From an uncultured Acidobacteriia bacterium (GTDB lineage: Bacteria; Acidobacteriota; Terriglobia; Bryobacterales; Bryobacteraceae), in the NCBI GenBank assembly GCA_903909435.1, contig CAIVVT010000125.1, positions 1 to 46,855 of the forward strand: a DNA stretch of 46,855 nucleotides. The letters run 5' to 3'. Below, piece by piece: positions 16,599-25,929 of this stretch. The notes below the pieces were generated by a model, which made no database searches, was not told the DNA's origin, and saw nothing but the letters and a program-made list of their open reading frames with translations. Within the stretch, counting starts at the first letter, position 1. The number at the start of each line of letters is the position of its first letter. The translations under genes were made by a program, and so were the position numbers.

Positions 16599-16603
16599 TC
16601 ACC

Positions 16604-18370
16604 ATGGAATCCAACCATACGCTCCTCAACGGCGCAGACCTCGCGATTCTGCATCATCGCTTCGAGGGTGTTGCCCGCAAAATGGCCAATACGCTGATGA
16701 GGACTGGGCGGTCTGGGGTCCTGAACCGTGCGCGGGACTTTTCCTGCTGCATCGTCACTGCTGGGTGCGAGCTGATCACCGCGGCCGAGAGCTTGCCGAT
16801 CCACGTACTGTCAGGTCCAGACCACATGGCGCGAGTCATGAAGCAGTTCCATCCAGAACTGCGTCGAGGCGACGCGTTCCTAAATAACTCGCCGTATCAT
16901 GGATGTTCGCACGCGGCGGATCATACGATATTGGTGCCGGTCCTTGATTCAGACAGCGTGCATCGCTACACGGTCGTTGCGAAGGCCCACCAGGCCGACG
17001 TCGGCAATTCGGTCCCGACCACATACCACGGGAGCGCCGCAGACGTTTATGAAGAGGGAGCCCTGATCTTTCCCAGCGTCCAAGTGCAGCGGGAATTTCG
17101 CGACATCGATGACATTATCCGCATGTGCCGGGTTCGGATTCGTGTTCCAGATCAGTGGTACGGAGACTACCTGGCGATGATCGGTGCCGCCCGCATCGGG
17201 GAGCGAGAGCTTGCGGCGTTGGGTGAAGAATTCGGGTGGGACTCGCTCGCCCGGTTCTGTGACCAATGGTTTGACTACTCCGAACGGCAGATGGCCGATG
17301 CGCTGGGTCGTCTCCCGGCCGGGTCCGTTACCGCTACGAGTGTCCACGATCCGTTCCCGGGAATGCCTGCTGCGGGTGTGGCCATCACCGTGCGCGTCAC
17401 CGTTGATTCTACGGGGGGGCGCGTGGAAGTGGATCTTCGCGACAATCCAGATGCGATGCGCAATGGATTGAACCTGAGTCAGGCGTGCGCCGAGACGTCA
17501 GCGATGGTCGGAATCTTCAACAGCATCACGCACAATGTGCCGCGCAATGCAGGTGCCTTTCGCAGGATCTCCATCTTGCTGCGCGAAGGCTGCGTTTGTG
17601 GGATACCCCGTCATCCCTCTAGCTGCTCGGTTGCGACGACCAACATTGCCGACCGCGTCGCGAATGCCACACAGTGTGCATTCGCGGAATTGCACGACGG
17701 CGCTGGAATGGCCGAGGTCGGGGCGGTTATCAGCCCCGCGTGTGGGGTTGTATCCGGGGTCGATCCGCGCACTGGAGCGGCCTACATCAATCAGGTGTTT
17801 CTTGGAATGACTGGCGGCGCCGGTGCACCCGAGTCTGACTGCTGGACCACGACGGCCCATGTTGGAAATGGGGGCATGTGCTTCCTCGATAGCGTGGAAC
17901 TCGCCGAGGTGTACCAGCCGTTGATCGTCTATGACCGGCACGTGATCATGGACACCGAGGGCGCTGGCAGGCATTTAGGAGCCAACGCCATATTTGTCGA
18001 GTTCGGTCCGCATCGCACGGCGATGACGGTGGCGTACGTAAGCGATGGAGTCATCAATCGACCCAAGGGCGTCCGCGGAGGTCTTTCCGGCGGCGCCGCA
18101 GGGCAGTACCTCCGTAAGCCAGACGGCACGCTGGTGCCGCTACCCGCGTGCGCTCAAATCGCGATCGCGCAGGATGAGCGAGTCGTCTCGATCGGCGCCG
18201 GGGGCGGCGGCTACGGACCACCCATGGCCCGTGAGCCAAAAGCCGTGAAAAGCGATGTCTCGGATATGCGCATAAGCCGCCATCGCGCGCTCGAAGTCTA
18301 CGGCGTCGCCATTGGAACAGACGGCGAGATCGACCACGTCGCGACGAGCCTCAGGCGGCTCCACGCGTGA
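16604..18370 (+). CDS. hyuB: Hydantoinase/oxoprolinase subunit B (HyuB-type)
   Basis: A 588-residue HyuB subunit spanning the full family domain. It shows the NNSPYHGCSHAADHTILVPV region with clustered histidines and acidic residues, and a C-terminal RGGLSGGAAGQ followed by GAGGGGYGPP. The subunit is the catalytic partner of HyuA. The first part reads like the N-methylhydantoinase B and acetone/acetophenone carboxylase beta group. The gene lies five bases after hyuA and four before the SDR. Nothing suggests truncation. Confidence 0.9.
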   Translation: MESNHTLLNGADLAILHHRFEGVARKMANTLMRTGRSGVLNRARDFSCCIVTAGCELITAAESLPIHVLSGPDHMARVMKQFHPELRRGDAFLNNSPYHGCSHAADHTILVPVLDSDSVHRYTVVAKAHQADVGNSVPTTYHGSAADVYEEGALIFPSVQVQREFRDIDDIIRMCRVRIRVPDQWYGDYLAMIGAARIGERELAALGEEFGWDSLARFCDQWFDYSERQMADALGRLPAGSVTATSVHDPFPGMPAAGVAITVRVTVDSTGGRVEVDLRDNPDAMRNGLNLSQACAETSAMVGIFNSITHNVPRNAGAFRRISILLREGCVCGIPRHPSSCSVATTNIADRVANATQCAFAELHDGAGMAEVGAVISPACGVVSGVDPRTGAAYINQVFLGMTGGAGAPESDCWTTTAHVGNGGMCFLDSVELAEVYQPLIVYDRHVIMDTEGAGRHLGANAIFVEFGPHRTAMTVAYVSDGVINRPKGVRGGLSGGAAGQYLRKPDGTLVPLPACAQIAIAQDERVVSIGAGGGGYGPPMAREPKAVKSDVSDMRISRHRALEVYGVAIGTDGEIDHVATSLRRLHA

Positions 18371-18374
18371 AATT

Positions 18375-19151
18375 ATGAACAAGCTGACAATTGCCGATGG
18401 TGCCGTTGTCATGGGCGGAGCGGATAGCACGGGGCTTGCTGTTGCGCTTCGATTAGCGGATTTCGGAGCCAAGGTTCACATCGGTGACATTCGAGAGGAC
18501 GTGCTGGGCACCGCACTGACGTCCCACCCACGCCTCTCCGGTAGTCGCGTGGATGCCGCGAACGCCAGTGAAGTTACCGCGCTCTTCGAGCGCGCGCGAG
18601 CAGCCGTCGGTCCGATCACGACTCTGGTAAACGTCGTCGGCATTCCAGGTCCGCAGGGGTCGGTCGAAACACTTACCGACGAGGCGTGGAGAAGCACGTT
18701 TGCAACGAACGTGCACGGGACGTTTTTCGCCATTCGTGAGGCGGTCCCTGAGATGAAGGCACTTAGGCGCGGTTCTATCGTGAATTTCTCGTCCGGATCG
18801 ACACGAACAAACATGCCTAACCGTCTGCCGTATGTCGCCAGCAAATGGGCAGTGGAAGGAATCACCAGGGCCCTTGCCCGGGAATTGGGACCGTTCGGAA
18901 TACGTGTGAACGCCGTACTGCCGGGTTTGATCGACAACGCCCGGATGCGCGCCATTGTTCTCAAAAATGCAGAGCGTCAGGACGTTGCCCCGGAAGCTCT
19001 GATGAAAGAGTACCTGCGCTTCATTTCGATGCGCAGCGCGGTCACGCCCGAAGAGATCGCCGACACAGTCGCGTTCCTCTGTTCGGATCTCGCCCCTCAC
19101 ATCAGTGGTCAGCTTATCGGGGTCGATGGCAATGCCGAGTGGGAACCATGA
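18375..19151 (+). CDS. Short-chain dehydrogenase/reductase with altered glycine motif
   Basis: A 258-residue SDR. The Rossmann signature is MGGADSTG (13-20) instead of TGxxxGxG, so the middle glycine is replaced by serine and the leading Thr by Met. The 'NNAG' position reads NVVG (86-89). The active site is otherwise complete: Asn112, Ser140, Tyr153 and Lys157 (YVASK). ATG 18375 is chosen over an upstream in-frame ATG inside hyuB, as it leaves a four-base gap. The enzyme probably oxidises or reduces a hydroxyl/ketone of the ring-opened acid. Immediately before a beta-keto acid cleavage enzyme, formation of the 3-oxo acid is a reasonable role (inference). Confidence 0.85.
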   Translation: MNKLTIADGAVVMGGADSTGLAVALRLADFGAKVHIGDIREDVLGTALTSHPRLSGSRVDAANASEVTALFERARAAVGPITTLVNVVGIPGPQGSVETLTDEAWRSTFATNVHGTFFAIREAVPEMKALRRGSIVNFSSGSTRTNMPNRLPYVASKWAVEGITRALARELGPFGIRVNAVLPGLIDNARMRAIVLKNAERQDVAPEALMKEYLRFISMRSAVTPEEIADTVAFLCSDLAPHISGQLIGVDGNAEWEP

Positions 19152-19167
19152 TGGAGGAAATTCGCTA

Positions 19168-20136
19168 ATGAATGCAAAGAGTACATGGCATTGGAAGTAC
19201 ACCGATAGCTACGAATACATGGATCGCGTGCAGACGGGACTTCCGCCGCTGATGATTGTGGTCGCTTGCAACGGTGGAATTCAGGGCAAGGAATCGTGCG
19301 ATGCGCTTCCGGAGACGGCCGACGAGATCGCAGACTCCGTGCACGGGGCGTATCAGGCGGGCGCAAGTGTCGTGCACGTCCACGCCCGCAATCCGGCGAA
19401 CTTCACAGAGCCTGCGCGCACCACTGAAGTTTGGCTCGAGGTAAACGCCAAGATTCGAGAGCGCTGCCCAGACATTGTAATCAACAATACGACTGGGGGC
19501 GGTCCCACGTCGACGATGCAGGATCGGCTCGCCTGCTTGGATGCCCGCCCGGAACTCGCCTCGCTGAATCTTACGCCGGATATGAGCCGGTTCAGGCTCA
19601 AGGAACGCCGAGCTCCGCTTCCGCACCCGCGGGATGCGCTGGAATTCGACGAATGCACTCCATTCACCTACGGGCTCGTCGAGCAATACGCCGGGCAGAT
19701 GAAGCGACGAGGAATCAGGCCGGAGCTCGAGACATACCATACGGGCGGCGCATGGGTAATCCGTGACCTCATCGAGAAGGAATTGATAGACGCGCCGTAC
19801 CTGATCCAGACCGTCATGGGTGCCCAGACCGCAAGTTTTCCCACTCCAGAGAATGTTCTGGCGCTCCTGCGCGAATTTCCGGATGGCGCCATATGGTTGT
19901 GCTCCGGCCTCGGCCCATTCCAGCTCCATATGACGACGCTGGCCATCATGCTAGGCGGGCATGCGCGCGTCGGGCTGGAGGACAACCTGTACCTGCGTCG
20001 GGGCCAGAAACTGCGCTCGAATGCCGAGGTCGTGGAGCGAACCGTGCGGATTTCTCACGAACTCAATCGAGAGATCGCAACGCCGGCTCAGGCACGGGAG
20101 CTGCTCGGGCTCTCGGCGAGCCCGACACGGTATTGA
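19168..20136 (+). CDS. Beta-keto acid cleavage enzyme (BKACE, DUF849)
   Basis: A 322-residue TIM barrel of the BKACE family, whose members condense a beta-keto acid with acetyl-CoA to give acetoacetate plus a new CoA ester. The zinc motif HVHAR (His70, His72) is present, as are an NNTTGGG strand and SGLGPFQ near the C-terminus. A GGAGGA ribosome-binding site lies before ATG 19168. The gene follows an SDR in the operon, so oxidation to a 3-oxo acid followed by cleavage is a natural sequence. The side chain accepted by this member cannot be read from sequence. Other DUF849 activities remain possible. Confidence 0.87.
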   Translation: MNAKSTWHWKYTDSYEYMDRVQTGLPPLMIVVACNGGIQGKESCDALPETADEIADSVHGAYQAGASVVHVHARNPANFTEPARTTEVWLEVNAKIRERCPDIVINNTTGGGPTSTMQDRLACLDARPELASLNLTPDMSRFRLKERRAPLPHPRDALEFDECTPFTYGLVEQYAGQMKRRGIRPELETYHTGGAWVIRDLIEKELIDAPYLIQTVMGAQTASFPTPENVLALLREFPDGAIWLCSGLGPFQLHMTTLAIMLGGHARVGLEDNLYLRRGQKLRSNAEVVERTVRISHELNREIATPAQARELLGLSASPTRY

Positions 20137-20151
20137 AATCAGGGCAGTTCA

Positions 20152-21375
20152 ATGAACAGAAGTGACAAGAGAATTCTGACTTCCCATGTAGGCAGCCTCC
20201 CGCGCTCAGCACATCTTCTGAGCCTGCTCAACGATCTGGAGCTGGGCAGGACAGTGAATCGATCTGCGCTGCAGGCCGTGGTACGCGGCGAACTACGCAC
20301 AGTGATCAGGGAGCAGGCAGCAGCCGGAATTGACGTGGCGGGGGACGGCGAGCTACCTCGAATCGGGTTTTCGATGTATGTGAAGGACCGCCTGAGTGGC
20401 TTCGGCGGAACAGCGCATCGTGGAAATGTGACCGATTTTGCCAAATTTCCAGGCTACGCCGCGTTGATGGCCCGAAGGACGAGCAAGGCGGCGACCGAGT
20501 CGGCGTCGTTCGTTGCAACGCCGGAATGCGTTGGTCGCGTCACCTACGACCCGGCGTTCACGCAGTTGTCCGAGGAACTCAACCTATTCGACGAGGCATT
20601 GGCCGCTGAGCCTGATGCGAGGAGTCGCATTTCAGAGACATTCGTCACCGCGGCATCCCCCGGGATCATCTCGACGACGTTATTGAGATCGGCGACAAAT
20701 CCGGACTATCGCACCGACGAAGCCTACGTGCTCGCGCTCGCCGAGGAAATGAAAAAGGAATATGAGGGTGTCGTAGGCCGCGGACACGTACTCCAACTGG
20801 ATGCTCCAGATCTCGCTCTGGAGCGACAGATCATGTTCGTCGACAGGCCACTGTCTGAATTCCTACGGCGAGTTGAGTTACATGTCGAAGCCATTAATCG
20901 AGCAATACGGGACATCCCACGCGACCGGGTACGGCTCCATATGTGTTGGGGGAATTGGGATGGCCCCCACTGTGATGACGTCGATCTCGAGCCACTCCTG
21001 CCGATTCTCTACCAGGCACGGGTCGGCGGGCTGTCACTCGCCTGTGCCAACCCCAGGCACGCGCACGAGGTTGAGCTCTTTCGCAGGTATCCGCTGCCCC
21101 TCGATATGGTCCTCCTTCCAGGCGTCATCGACGTCACGACAAATATCGTGGAGCACCCGCAGGTCGTTGCGAATCGGATCCTCGCCTTCGTAGACGTGAT
21201 TGGCGATCGGGAACGCGTGATCGCAAATACAGACTGCGGCTTCTCGACCTTCGCTGGCTACACGATGGTCGCCGACGATGTAGTCTGGGCGAAGCTTCGG
21301 TCCCTCTCCGAAGGCGCAAGGCTCGCTTCACGAGCGCTCTGGGGCGCAACGCCGACTCTGGAGAGGAGGCTATGA
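20152..21375 (+). CDS. MetE C-terminal-like (cobalamin-independent methionine synthase II family) zinc enzyme
   Basis: A 407-residue protein corresponding only to the catalytic half of MetE. Zinc ligands are visible as HMCWGN (His263, Cys265) and NTDCGFST (Cys362), with the LACANPRHAHEVE segment between. The N-terminal SHVGSLPR is typical. Family members use zinc to activate a thiol; some are methyltransferases and others (epoxyalkane:coenzyme M transferase relatives) add thiols to carbon. In the middle of a catabolic operon, a demethylation or thiol-transfer step is more likely than methionine synthesis (inference). Its stop overlaps the next SDR's ATG (ATGA). Confidence 0.8.
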   Translation: MNRSDKRILTSHVGSLPRSAHLLSLLNDLELGRTVNRSALQAVVRGELRTVIREQAAAGIDVAGDGELPRIGFSMYVKDRLSGFGGTAHRGNVTDFAKFPGYAALMARRTSKAATESASFVATPECVGRVTYDPAFTQLSEELNLFDEALAAEPDARSRISETFVTAASPGIISTTLLRSATNPDYRTDEAYVLALAEEMKKEYEGVVGRGHVLQLDAPDLALERQIMFVDRPLSEFLRRVELHVEAINRAIRDIPRDRVRLHMCWGNWDGPHCDDVDLEPLLPILYQARVGGLSLACANPRHAHEVELFRRYPLPLDMVLLPGVIDVTTNIVEHPQVVANRILAFVDVIGDRERVIANTDCGFSTFAGYTMVADDVVWAKLRSLSEGARLASRALWGATPTLERRL

Positions 21376-22142
21376 GAATGGCCAACCGGGTCGCTTTCAT
21401 CACGGGGGCGTCATCTGGGATCGGGGAGGCCATCGCACGACGGCTCGCGTCCGAAGGTGCCCGGGTCGCTGTCGCCTCTAGCGGCGACATCGAAAAAGCG
21501 GAACGCGTGGCTTCTTCCATTCGCGCCGCTGGCGGCATCGCCTGGGCCTGCGCAGTGGACGTGCGGCAGCAGGACCAGGTCGCCGCCTGCGTTGGTAAAG
21601 CCGAGGCACAACTGGGCCCAATAAGCATATTAGTGAATAGTGCGGGCGTCTACTTTCCTACGCCACTCGGTTCTACGCCGAGAGCCGATCTCGACCGTAT
21701 GGTCGACATCAACCTGAAGGGAACGTTCACGGTGATTGATTGCGTGGCTCCCGGAATGATGGAGCGCCGTTATGGAAAGATCATCAATATCGCGTCGGTC
21801 GCCGCTGTCTTTGGTGTGCGGGGTTTTAGCCTCTATTGCGCGACTAAAGCCGCAGTAGCGCAGATGACGGTAGCGATGGCGCGAGAACTTGGACCATTTG
21901 ACGTTAACTGCAACGCGATCGCCCCGGGGAACGTGATGACGCCAATGAATGAAGTGTTCCGCTCATCGCCCGAATTTGCAGCCGATCGTGCAGCGGTGGA
22001 GGCCATCACGCCATCGACGACGCCGTTCACAGCACCGCGTGACATAGCGGCGCTCGCAGCGTTTCTCGCATCAGATGACGCGCGGGCTCTGCATGGATCT
22101 CTGATTGTGGCGGATGAGGGAATTTCAACTGGGGTAGGCTGA
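21372..22142 (+). CDS. Classical short-chain dehydrogenase/reductase
   Basis: A 256-residue SDR with intact TGASSGIG (11-18), a VNSAGV segment, IASV serine and a YCATK active site. It is coupled by a four-base ATGA overlap to the MetE-like gene and ends one base before the secreted amidohydrolase. It probably acts in the cytoplasm with NAD(P). It is the more canonical of the two SDRs in this operon and shares little beyond the fold with the one encoded at 18375, so they likely serve different steps. Confidence 0.9.
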   Translation: MRMANRVAFITGASSGIGEAIARRLASEGARVAVASSGDIEKAERVASSIRAAGGIAWACAVDVRQQDQVAACVGKAEAQLGPISILVNSAGVYFPTPLGSTPRADLDRMVDINLKGTFTVIDCVAPGMMERRYGKIINIASVAAVFGVRGFSLYCATKAAVAQMTVAMARELGPFDVNCNAIAPGNVMTPMNEVFRSSPEFAADRAAVEAITPSTTPFTAPRDIAALAAFLASDDARALHGSLIVADEGISTGVG

Positions 22143-22143
22143 T

Positions 22144-23646
22144 ATGACCAGTGTAAGAAGAAGACGACCGAGCCCTGCTGGGTTGGCAATGTGTGCCTAT
22201 GCTGGCATCTGGCTGTCATTCCTGCCTCAGACTTCCGCCAACGCGTCCGACGCCACTGTCTCGCCGTCAGAACAGCCCCTGGCGTTGATCGGCGGGACAC
22301 TGATCGATGGCAACGGCGGACCGCCCATATTGGATTCCATCATCGTTGTTGCCGGACGCCGGATCTCAGCCGTCGGTGCCCGTGGGGCAGTACAGGTTCC
22401 TGATAGCGCCATTCGCGTCGACATATCCGGCCAGTGGGTGATGCCAGGGCTAGTGGACGCACATGTTCACTTTTTCGAGTCGGGTCGCATCTTCACGAAA
22501 CCCGGCGAGCTAAATCTGACGCAGATCGTGACCTATGAGGATGAGGTTCGGTGGATGAAGGCCCGTGTGCCAGAGACGCTGGCACGCTACCTTTGCGCGG
22601 GCGTTACATCCGCGGTTTCGATGGGCGGACCGCGTTTTGAACTAGAAGTGCGCCAGGCTGCGCGTACCCTCGAGCGCGCTCCTAATATTTTCGTCGCCCA
22701 GGGCCCCATCTCTGCGGCCAGCATCGGCCACGATAATTTCCCTCTGGTCGATGGCGACGAAAGCACGCGATATGCCGCAGACGCCGTGGGCGCGCAGGCG
22801 CGGGTCTTGGAGGGCATCCAGCAGCACGTGGACCTGATCAAGGCGGGCTACCTGGGTGGCCCATTCGCGCAGGAAGAGCGTCACTTCTTCGAGCTACTCC
22901 CAGCGATCGTCGCGACTGCGCACTCCGCCGGACTGCCGGTTGCGATGCACGCCACGGAGCTCGTGCCTGCACGCAAGGCGATGTTGGCGGGTGTAGACAC
23001 TCTTGCGCACACGGTGGTCGATAAACGCGTGGACCAGGCATTCATAAAGGCCGCCGCGGCGCTGCATATAAATGTCGTCAGTACTCTCGCTTATTGGACT
23101 CGTGATATCCAGGCCCGGTCTGGACATGTGACCCTGCTGCCCATAGAAAGTCGTTGCGGGGATCCGGAAGTCATCGAGACGTGGTCAAAGGTGCCGACGC
23201 TTGCAGCAGTACCGAGCAAGGAACGCGGTGAGGCGGCTCAAGCCCAGAAGGTGGGAATGGATAACCTCCGTCGCCTTCAGGCAGCTGGAGTCGCGATCGC
23301 CGTTGGATCGGACGCAGGTAATTTCGGGCTACTTCATGGGGCGTCGGTGCATCAGGAAATGGCACTTTTGGCGTTGGCCGGCATGCGGCCGGCCGACATT
23401 ATCGTCGCCGCAACCCGAAATGGCGCCCGCGTGGCCGGCGCCGCGGGGGAGATTGGAACGCTCGAGCCAGGGAAGCTCGCAGATCTCCTGGTTCTCGAGC
23501 GGGACCCGCTGATCAGTATTGGCAACGTTGGCGCAATTTCGCAGGTTATGAAGGGCGGGCGACTCTTTTCACGAGACGCGCTGATGGGGCCGGCCAAAGA
23601 ACGTGTGGTGCTGGATGTGGGCGCGACAAAGGACGATCTGAAGTGA
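22144..23646 (+). CDS. Exported amidohydrolase (imidazolonepropionase/prolidase-like)
   Basis: A 500-residue amidohydrolase with an N-terminal signal segment (about 1-35, basic region then hydrophobic stretch), so probably periplasmic. Metal-site residues are in order: DAHVHF (His107, His109), the carboxylated-lysine position in LIKAGYL (Lys233), MHATEL (His269), LAHTVV (His289) and VGSDAGNF (Asp390), consistent with a binuclear enzyme. The family hydrolyses cyclic amides, dipeptides or lactones. It lies between an SDR and a second, cytosolic amidohydrolase whose start overlaps its stop. The signal peptide is unusual inside an operon of mostly cytosolic enzymes. Confidence 0.85.
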   Translation: MTSVRRRRPSPAGLAMCAYAGIWLSFLPQTSANASDATVSPSEQPLALIGGTLIDGNGGPPILDSIIVVAGRRISAVGARGAVQVPDSAIRVDISGQWVMPGLVDAHVHFFESGRIFTKPGELNLTQIVTYEDEVRWMKARVPETLARYLCAGVTSAVSMGGPRFELEVRQAARTLERAPNIFVAQGPISAASIGHDNFPLVDGDESTRYAADAVGAQARVLEGIQQHVDLIKAGYLGGPFAQEERHFFELLPAIVATAHSAGLPVAMHATELVPARKAMLAGVDTLAHTVVDKRVDQAFIKAAAALHINVVSTLAYWTRDIQARSGHVTLLPIESRCGDPEVIETWSKVPTLAAVPSKERGEAAQAQKVGMDNLRRLQAAGVAIAVGSDAGNFGLLHGASVHQEMALLALAGMRPADIIVAATRNGARVAGAAGEIGTLEPGKLADLLVLERDPLISIGNVGAISQVMKGGRLFSRDALMGPAKERVVLDVGATKDDLK

Positions 23647-25076
23647 AACCAGCTAGTAAAGAAATTCTGATTCGAGGTGGAATCGTTCTGACGATGGATC
23701 CCGCGCTCGGTGACCTTGCGTGTGGGGACGTGCTGGTACGCAATGGAAGAATTGCCGCAGTGGGAGAGAACTTAGATCCAGCAGGCGCAGAGATTGTTGA
23801 CGCCACAAATTGCATTGTGCTGCCAGGATTCGTCGACGGGCACCGCCACGTCTGGCAGACGCAGCTGCGCGGCGTAGCGACGGACTGGACAATCGTCGAC
23901 TACATGGTGCACATGAGAACGCTGTACTGTGTGTGCTACGAGCCGGAGGACGCATATCTCGGCAATTACGTCGGTGGCCTGGAGGCTCTGGCTGCTGGCG
24001 TGACTTCCGTCGTCGATCACTCGCATCTGCAGATTTCACCGGAATATTCCGATGCTCTTGCGAGCGGGCTGCTGGATTCAGGCGTCGGTGGGGTGTTCTG
24101 CTATGGCTTCTACAACAACCCCCCTTACCGCCCAGGTGATTCGATCGATGTAGCCTCCATTCGTAACCGGGTATTCGCACCGGTTGAGGAGTGGCACGTC
24201 CCCAATGCTAAGCGGATACGGGACCGATACTTCACCGCTGCCGGGGCGCTTCGATTCGGCATCGCTGCGAGTGAGGTGTTCATGATTCCATTTGACCTCG
24301 CGGCGAAGGAGTTGAACGCCGCGTGGAGCCTTGAACCGGCTCTTGTGACTGCGCACTGGGCGTGCACAGCCCGTGCGGATCGGACCCCGACCATGATTCC
24401 AGAGCTTCATCGCGCTGGGCACCTGCACCGGAATATGTTGTTCACGCACTGCAATAATTTCAGCCGGGCGGATTTCCAGATCGTGGCCGCGCTCGGTGCG
24501 GGAGTCTGCGCGACCCCAGATACAGAACTCGGGATGGGAATGGGTTTCCCAGTGCAGGAGAAGATGTTAGCTGCACACGGCAGCGTAGCATTCGGCGCAG
24601 ACATCTGCTCCAACGTTGCTGGCGATCTGTTTGGCCAGATGCGCCTCGCGCTGCAATCCCAACGCTGGCGGGGTTTCGAAGCAAGCGAACAGCTGCCGAC
24701 ATCGATGCCGATCACAGCGCGCCGGTACCTGGAAATCGCAACCCGCATTGGTGCCGAGGCGCTGGGTATGGCAGACGAAATAGGCACTCTGACCCCGGGT
24801 AAGCGCGCCGACGTCATTCTGGTTCGGACGGATTCTATCTCGACGTCGCCATCGAATGACCCAGTGGGCACCCTCATGTTCTACGCGAATGCGTCAGATG
24901 TCGACACGGTCTTAGTCGCGGGTGAATTCCGCAAGCGAAACGGTAGCCTTGTCGGAGTCAATTGGCCGGAAGTTCGCGAGCGCCTTGTACGCTCACGCGA
25001 TCAGATCATGGACCGGCTCGCCAGAATTCCGTTCGCGAAGGTACGCGAAGTCTGGCACGACGCGCTGACGGGGTAG
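23643..25076 (+). CDS. Cytosolic amidohydrolase (TrzA/AtzA, cytosine-deaminase-like)
   Basis: A 477-residue mononuclear-type amidohydrolase without a signal peptide. Metal residues are DGHRHV (His67, His69), TAHWAC (His238), FTHCNNF (His269) and FGADIC (Asp320), as in the group that deaminates or dechlorinates nitrogen heterocycles (guanine, cytosine, triazines, 8-oxoguanine). The N- and C-terminal beta-sandwich is present (LIRGGIVLTMD; LTPGKRADVILV). The GTG start overlaps the previous stop (GTGA). In an operon with an NCS1 permease and HyuAB, a heterocycle amino group or ring nitrogen is a plausible target (inference). After it comes a 151-base gap without a gene, the longest inside the operon. 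Confidence 0.87.
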   Translation: MKPASKEILIRGGIVLTMDPALGDLACGDVLVRNGRIAAVGENLDPAGAEIVDATNCIVLPGFVDGHRHVWQTQLRGVATDWTIVDYMVHMRTLYCVCYEPEDAYLGNYVGGLEALAAGVTSVVDHSHLQISPEYSDALASGLLDSGVGGVFCYGFYNNPPYRPGDSIDVASIRNRVFAPVEEWHVPNAKRIRDRYFTAAGALRFGIAASEVFMIPFDLAAKELNAAWSLEPALVTAHWACTARADRTPTMIPELHRAGHLHRNMLFTHCNNFSRADFQIVAALGAGVCATPDTELGMGMGFPVQEKMLAAHGSVAFGADICSNVAGDLFGQMRLALQSQRWRGFEASEQLPTSMPITARRYLEIATRIGAEALGMADEIGTLTPGKRADVILVRTDSISTSPSNDPVGTLMFYANASDVDTVLVAGEFRKRNGSLVGVNWPEVRERLVRSRDQIMDRLARIPFAKVREVWHDALTG

Positions 25077-25227
25077 TGCCAGTGAAGGTTAACGGCCGAA
25101 TCAGATTGAAGTAAAGGTGGGAGACGTAGGAAGTGTGGAAAGTTAGAGAACGAGTTCTTTCGGATACGTCTTCGTCAGGCGTCCTGAGCAACCTGACATC
25201 TTCGCGGCCCACAACTGGTGTTGCATC

Positions 25228-25929
25228 GTGAAATCCAATCCTTTGAAGGAGAAGCTTGCCCGTGACGAGGTAGTGCTGGTGGTGAATCCGGATCATCCAT
25301 CGTCTTCGTTGACAGAATTTATGGCTGGTCTGGACATAGACGGGATATTCATCGATTGCGAGCATGGAATGGCCTCCATAGAACGTGTGTCGGAGATGTG
25401 CCAGGCGGCCCGCGCAGGATCCATCCCTACGATCATTCGACCAGAAACATGCGCGCATCACCTCTTCAATCGCTACTTGGATGCCGGAGCCGATGGCCTC
25501 ATCGTGCCACATGTCGATACGGCTGCGGTCGCCATGGGGATCGTCGAATCGGTTAGGAGCATTCGATATAAGGACCATGAGACCAAGCTGGTCATCGTGA
25601 TGATCGAGTCCGTGGCAGCGCTGGACAATCTGGATGCGTTGCTAGGCGTGGAAGGCGTGGACGTGTTCTTTATCGGACCCGATGATCTGTCGCGATCCAT
25701 GGGCTTCCCAGGTCAAGTCATGCATCCGAAGGTTCAGGAGGTCATCTATGACACTGTCAGACGCATCAGAGAGGCCGGCCGGATACCAGGCACGCTCGTT
25801 ACTGAGGCTACGGTAGCAAAGCTTGTCGCATGCGGAGTGCGGTTTCTCTATGAACACTTGAACAATTTTGCTCGCACCGGCGTGAAGGCATTCCGCGCCG
25901 AGGTTTCGCGAGCGGAGGAATTGCGATGA
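25228..25929 (+). CDS. HpcH/HpaI-family class II aldolase
   Basis: A 233-residue aldolase/citrate-lyase-beta-fold enzyme. Visible residues are DCEHG (Glu45, His46), IIRPE (Arg71), the metal ligand Glu127 (MIES) and Asp153 (IGPDD). The family cleaves 4-hydroxy-2-keto acids to pyruvate plus an aldehyde, cytosolic and divalent-metal dependent. GTG 25228 has only a weak ribosome-binding site. The last codons overlap the following Gfo/Idh gene (ATGA). It would suit terminal cleavage of a keto acid derived from the sugar or from the ring. Substrate not predictable. Confidence 0.87.
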   Translation: MKSNPLKEKLARDEVVLVVNPDHPSSSLTEFMAGLDIDGIFIDCEHGMASIERVSEMCQAARAGSIPTIIRPETCAHHLFNRYLDAGADGLIVPHVDTAAVAMGIVESVRSIRYKDHETKLVIVMIESVAALDNLDALLGVEGVDVFFIGPDDLSRSMGFPGQVMHPKVQEVIYDTVRRIREAGRIPGTLVTEATVAKLVACGVRFLYEHLNNFARTGVKAFRAEVSRAEELR

